Notes under the pieces: generated by a model
Database searches by the model: none
Told to the model about the DNA's origin: nothing
Seen by the model: the letters and a program-made list of their open reading frames with translations, nothing else
Program-made: the position numbers and the translations under genes
Assembly: GCA_029932675.1 (NCBI GenBank)
Contig: JAOZPP010000075.1
Location: 1 to 17,360, forward strand
Length of the DNA: 17,360 nt
Source: a bacterium
Lineage (GTDB): Bacteria > SM23-81 > DAOVCL01
Direction of reading: 5' to 3'
In this document: positions 13,376 to 17,360 of the stretch, piece after piece
Position numbering within the stretch: position 1 is the first letter of the stretch
Layout: the number at the start of each line of letters is the position of its first letter

Positions 13376-16300
13376 CTACTTGAGCACTACCATCTTCCTT
13401 GCCTTGGTAAAATCCCCAGCCTTAATTCTGTAGAAGTAGATTCCACTGGAGAAAGCACTTGCATCCCACCTGGCTGTCTTGTAACCAGCCTTCTGCTTCC
13501 CATCAACCAGGGTTACAACCTTTTGACCCAAAATGTTGTAAATCTCTAACTTCACCCTACAATCCACAGGCAAGCTATACCTGATCTGGGTGACTGGGTT
13601 GAAGGGATTGGGGTAGTTCTGGGAGAGCTCAAAGCTCTTGGGTAACTTTCCATCTTGATCCGGATGATCAGAGCCAAACTTGAGGCCATAGCCTGAGCCA
13701 TACAACCCCGTCCTGCGCAAGTCATGATGAAAGGTCGGCCATACCATGCCTTCCTGACTATAGGTGCCAGAAAGGTCCCAGCAGAAGACCTTGTTATGAG
13801 AAGCGAAGACTACCTCCACATCCCCATCTCCGTCAAGATCACTTATGGCTGGAGTTGAGGCGAGATACCACTCAGCCACTACCGGCCATCCCAGAACCTG
13901 GCTACCATCTGAATTCCAGGCATATAACCTCTCGTCTGCCGAGGCGGCCAAAACCTCAATATCCCCGTCTCCATCTATGTCTCCCAGAATAGGGGAGGAT
14001 TGCACGGCGATGACCGAGTTCGCCCGCTCCACCGGCCAGCCAGCCAATGGCTGCCCTTGCCAATTCCAGGCATAGACATTGTCCCTTATGGCACAGACAA
14101 CATCCAACTGTCCATCACCATCAACATCCCCAATTGCCGGGGAGCCTGGGATATCATCTATCCAACCTAGAGAGCTACTTACCGGCCAGCCAGAGGCCCC
14201 AGTGCCGTCCTTGTGTAGGACATAAACCGTGTGATCATCGGTCATCACTATTATCTCCAAGCCTGAATAATCAGGATCCAGATCAGCTAAGGCCGGAGAC
14301 GCCGAGATCCAGTCACCTCGAGAGTCTCCAATACTCACCGGAAACTCGGGCAGCTCATTCGCATACCCCTTGGAACCTTTATCGTCATGAATCTCTGGCT
14401 CTTTCCCATCTCCATCCCAGGCATGAACCTTGCCATCCCTTCCCCCTACCACCACCTCCAGATCTCCATCCCCATCCAGATCGCCTATGGCCGGTGTGGA
14501 ATAGTTATACTTTCCCCCGATGAGGGCAAAGCTACCATCTGAGTTCATCACCCCACTCCCGTCTGGATGCCAGGCATAGACTATGCCATCCTTTGCACAG
14601 ACCACCACCTCTAAATCACCATCTCCATCAAGATCACCCAAGGCAGGCGAGGAGAGCATAGAGCTTGAATCTATCTGAACAGGCCAGTTTGAGAGTGGGA
14701 CTCCGTTTCTATCCCAGGCATAGACCTTTCGGTCAGGGCCTGCAGAGGCAATTACCACATCCAAGGTGTCATCCCCGTCAATATCCCCTACAGCAGGGGA
14801 GGCCCAGAAGCCCGCCGAGTCATCCCCTAAGGCGAAGATGCCATCGTTGCCTGGTATGTAGGAACTTCCATCCCACCTGAAGCAGTAGAGTTTGTTGCTC
14901 AGGCTGGCTATCAATACCTCTTTCTTCCCATCACCATCCAAATCTACTATAGCCGGCGATGAGAAGATAAGCTTATCATCCAAGGTAACCGGCCAACCTG
15001 ATTGATATTTTGGATTTGTGGCCGCAGTTAGGGTATCAGACCACCTACTCTGATTACCCGAAGAGTCTACCGCAGCAATCAGGTAGTCGTAGGTTTTACC
15101 AATTTCCAGATCCGTATCGTGGAAGTAGGATGTTCCCTCAATTAAATCCCTGTTTACCTTCTGGTAACTTCCTCCCCCATCCCTGCGATAGATATTATAA
15201 CCAGCGAGATCGGGATCTGAGGGCTTCTCCCAGAAAAGCTCAATGCCTGTTGAATCAGGCAGATAACTTATACCCTCAGGTGAAGAGGGAGGGGAGAGCT
15301 CAAAGTCCTGGCTCCAGATCAATCCACGACTATCAGTGATGGTGAGGGTGAAGAGATAGGGTGGAGTTGTATTAAAATAGATTTCATCAAAAGCATCTAA
15401 AACCCAAATACTGGTGTCAGGAGGGATTTGACCAACATACTCCGTGCTGTCGGTGAAGGGGATACCGGACATAGCAGTAGAAAGATAGACCCAGACCCCT
15501 TCGGCTGAACCATGACCTGAGTTTTTCAACAAGACAGATAGTTTCACCAGTTCGCCTGGTTCTGCAACTCCGTTCCCATTGTTATTCCACAAGTACTCAG
15601 GATCATCATCAACAATATGCCCGATGTGGGCAACATTGGGGGCATAGGCCTTGAGGATAAGCTGATCATCCCAGGACTCAAGAGGATTTGTGGTGGTGAA
15701 GGACCATACAGAGGACCAGCCGCTGGCACAGCTTCCCGCCTTGTAGGCCTTCACCCTCCACCAATACTTGGTCCCATTTGCCAGATCCACTGTATCCTGG
15801 GTTCCCTGGATGCCGCCCCGGTTATACTCCGGACTGGAGAAGTTTGAGTTATTGTCCACCTGCAACCTGTAATAGCTTGCCCCAGAGGAGCTGTTCCAGT
15901 CCAAGGTGATGTTATTCCAGCCCAGTCCAGTGGCGCCATTAGAAGGGGAGCTCAGGCTAGGGGTAGATGGAGGATCGCAGGGGTCTGGGTCATCTGGCAG
16001 ATCGGGAATAGGAATGCTGGGAATATCAAGGGGAGCAGTACTGGACTTGCCTTCCTCTTCCTCTACCATATTTAACTTAAAATTTAGCTTGTGCTCGTCC
16101 GGACAATCGGAAGCCACCTCCAATGTATATGGCAGGGCAATGCTTTGGCCGGGATCAATGTTCCTGTAGTGATTGTAATAAGTCAAAATATCCACCCACT
16201 CATCATCGCAGCTTAATGTAGCCCCCACATTACAGGCCCTTCCCTTACCACTGTTTTTCAGGGTGAGATAGAGATCGACCTTCTCTCCAGCCTCCAGAAT

Positions 16301-17360
16301 ACCATTGCCATTGCCCCAAGTTCCATCATCAATGCTGTAATCGGAGATGTAGAGGCTGGGTGATTGAGGATTTGAGTTTACCTGGATCGTCTTCTCCTCA
16401 GGGAAGAAGTTGTGCTTGCTGACCACCAGACTTGCCTCCCCAGGGGTCTCCGGAGAAAACTGAAAGGTCACATCTCCACTGCTATTTGTGGTATCAACAG
16501 CATAGTATTCATCTCCCTTCATCAGGCAGACCACAGCCCCGGGCACAACAGGGTTGGGGTCGCCCTTGCCAGTAGGGTCGCTATTTACACTTTCCACATG
16601 AACAGTAAAACTTGAAGTCCCCGTATTCACCACCGAAGGGCAACTGACAGAAAAAGCCTTAGGCGTATCAGTCCAGATCTCCATCTGCGGATCACCAAGG
16701 AGAAGATAGGAAAATACCATTAATCTGTTAGTTCCATCAAACATTTTGGCCCATTTGATAAAAGGAATTTTTGACAAGGCATTTGCGCGCCCAATTTGGT
16801 GGATCCCGTCGCCAAAAACTTGTTTAAAGAATTCTCTATTGATCCTTCTATAGAACCTATAGGTGTAATTCAAACTTGTACTGCCTATGTAACCAACTCC
16901 TCCTCCAGTTGGATTCAACACGAAATGTTTGGAAAAACAATCATGGTCAATGGCATTAGCCCAACAGGTTGATGAATACATAACGGAATAGCGGTCGGTA
17001 TTAGAAAGTTCATCCATATCCTGATTACAAATATACTCTCGAGGACTATTTCTGACATCTATCTTGTCGTAGCTGCCATGACTAAAGTTCACTATTAGGT
17101 TATATCCTTCATTCATTGCTGTCAGGACATCTTCTCTATTCTCTGTTCCTAAGGTATCATCATATAATTTCGTTTTAGTAAAATAGCTGGGAACATAAGA
17201 GGCCAGCGTATCACAGTACTCTCCTCCATCACCATCCCAGAATATTTCCTCCCCCAGAAGAAGCATTTTAATACGATAATCTGGATATGTGGTATCCCTT
17301 TCATAGTTATTACTCGGAGCACTAAATAGTTTACATCTCACGTTGCTGCATATTGAACAT
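13376..17360 (-). CDS. Gingipain-like C25 peptidase with FG-GAP propeller and sorting domain, 5' partial
   Basis: The frame is open to the window edge (CSICSNV before the GTG at 17341), so the signal peptide and N-terminus are missing and that GTG is not the start. Counting from it, 1321 residues are visible. The C25 cysteine-peptidase part covers about 1-225, with His88 in VNFSHGS and Cys126 in YSSTCWANAID, then the typical KHFVLNPTGGGVGYIGST and LLLGDPQMEIW. An Ig-like module follows (228-325), then a CARDB-like one (327-440), an Fn3-like one (458-552), a second CARDB-like one (560-680), a second Fn3 (684-777) and an FG-GAP propeller (780-1205). It ends in a sorting domain (1236-1321: LSQNYPNPFNP to KMVVLK). 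This layout fits a secreted, surface-attached protease exported by a type IX-like system. Substrate and specificity are unknown. Confidence 0.9.
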   Translation of the reverse strand, partial: CSICSNVRCKLFSAPSNNYERDTTYPDYRIKMLLLGEEIFWDGDGGEYCDTLASYVPSYFTKTKLYDDTLGTENREDVLTAMNEGYNLIVNFSHGSYDKIDVRNSPREYICNQDMDELSNTDRYSVMYSSTCWANAIDHDCFSKHFVLNPTGGGVGYIGSTSLNYTYRFYRRINREFFKQVFGDGIHQIGRANALSKIPFIKWAKMFDGTNRLMVFSYLLLGDPQMEIWTDTPKAFSVSCPSVVNTGTSSFTVHVESVNSDPTGKGDPNPVVPGAVVCLMKGDEYYAVDTTNSSGDVTFQFSPETPGEASLVVSKHNFFPEEKTIQVNSNPQSPSLYISDYSIDDGTWGNGNGILEAGEKVDLYLTLKNSGKGRACNVGATLSCDDEWVDILTYYNHYRNIDPGQSIALPYTLEVASDCPDEHKLNFKLNMVEEEEGKSSTAPLDIPSIPIPDLPDDPDPCDPPSTPSLSSPSNGATGLGWNNITLDWNSSSGASYYRLQVDNNSNFSSPEYNRGGIQGTQDTVDLANGTKYWWRVKAYKAGSCASGWSSVWSFTTTNPLESWDDQLILKAYAPNVAHIGHIVDDDPEYLWNNNGNGVAEPGELVKLSVLLKNSGHGSAEGVWVYLSTAMSGIPFTDSTEYVGQIPPDTSIWVLDAFDEIYFNTTPPYLFTLTITDSRGLIWSQDFELSPPSSPEGISYLPDSTGIELFWEKPSDPDLAGYNIYRRDGGGSYQKVNRDLIEGTSYFHDTDLEIGKTYDYLIAAVDSSGNQSRWSDTLTAATNPKYQSGWPVTLDDKLIFSSPAIVDLDGDGKKEVLIASLSNKLYCFRWDGSSYIPGNDGIFALGDDSAGFWASPAVGDIDGDDTLDVVIASAGPDRKVYAWDRNGVPLSNWPVQIDSSSMLSSPALGDLDGDGDLEVVVCAKDGIVYAWHPDGSGVMNSDGSFALIGGKYNYSTPAIGDLDGDGDLEVVVGGRDGKVHAWDGDGKEPEIHDDKGSKGYANELPEFPVSIGDSRGDWISASPALADLDPDYSGLEIIVMTDDHTVYVLHKDGTGASGWPVSSSLGWIDDIPGSPAIGDVDGDGQLDVVCAIRDNVYAWNWQGQPLAGWPVERANSVIAVQSSPILGDIDGDGDIEVLAASADERLYAWNSDGSQVLGWPVVAEWYLASTPAISDLDGDGDVEVVFASHNKVFCWDLSGTYSQEGMVWPTFHHDLRRTGLYGSGYGLKFGSDHPDQDGKLPKSFELSQNYPNPFNPVTQIRYSLPVDCRVKLEIYNILGQKVVTLVDGKQKAGYKTARWDASAFSSGIYFYRIKAGDFTKARKMVVLK
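13727..15007 (-). repeat. Eight FG-GAP/VCBS repeat units
   Basis: Within the large surface protein, eight units about 47-66 residues apart each carry a strand, then a calcium-loop motif such as SSPAIVDLDGDGKKEVLIAS, and often GWPV and VYAW. The acidic motifs start at residues 800, 853, 903, 954, 1020, 1072, 1121 and 1168 (counted from the GTG at 17341). In the DNA they show as recurrent TCNCCATC-type blocks. The units would fold as a beta-propeller that binds calcium. The fifth unit (DLDPDYSGLE) lacks the usual DGDG. Confidence 0.85.

Noticed and set aside
14047-14523. 158-residue open frame on the plus strand opposite the FG-GAP repeats
   Set aside because: Its His/Pro-rich text is the complement of the Asp/Gly-rich repeat codons and has no independent support.
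13800-15000. CRISPR-like array, because of regularly spaced repeated blocks
   Set aside because: The blocks are about 150 bp apart, are imperfect and translate into FG-GAP propeller units in one continuous frame.

Overview
The window looks like chromosomal DNA of a Gram-negative bacterium from the FCB group or a related uncultured candidate phylum (relatives of KSB1, Zixibacteria, WOR-3 or TA06 would fit). The main reason is a gingipain-like C25 protease that carries FG-GAP repeats and ends in a type IX-style (Por) C-terminal sorting domain with the QNYPNPFNP signature. Lipoprotein-like and other exported proteins nearby agree with this. The species cannot be named from the sequence. No rRNA, tRNA, CRISPR array, transposase or phage gene was seen.

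Left part (1-6813, plus strand): seven co-directional genes are packed with tiny gaps or overlaps. They are the 3' end of a flavodoxin-like gene, a nitroreductase-family flavoprotein, an exported right-handed beta-helix protein, an exported prolyl oligopeptidase (S9A), a small lipoprotein or beta-barrel-like protein, a YfcE-like metallophosphoesterase, and a winged-helix protein of the AlkZ/AlkX (HTH_42) DNA-glycosylase superfamily. The run ends in a palindrome-rich stretch (6843-6950) and a strong 16-bp hairpin (6960-6996). That hairpin lies between convergent genes and probably terminates both.

Middle part (7004-12937, minus strand): one compact operon reads citrate synthase, LeuC-type aconitase-family large subunit, LeuD-type small subunit, NADP-type isocitrate dehydrogenase, acetate kinase. 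A near-consensus promoter (TTGACA, 16 bp, TATTAT) lies about 100 bp upstream of citrate synthase. Overlapping stop and start codons couple the last three genes. Together the first four enzymes would turn acetyl-CoA and oxaloacetate into 2-oxoglutarate, with the split LeuC/LeuD-type enzyme most likely acting as the aconitase. Acetate kinase links the operon to acetate/acetyl-phosphate and ATP, and it has a C-terminal extension of about 70 residues.

Right part (12938-17360, minus strand): a very large secreted protein is cut by the window edge at its 5' end. Its visible parts are a C25 catalytic region with the His and Cys in place, Ig-like/CARDB-like and Fn3-like modules, an eight-motif FG-GAP beta-propeller, and a sorting domain. 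Just behind its stop lies a decayed second sorting domain in the same frame, cut off by three stop codons in front and by a one-base insertion near its end. Two long perfect hairpins follow, probably terminators for this locus.
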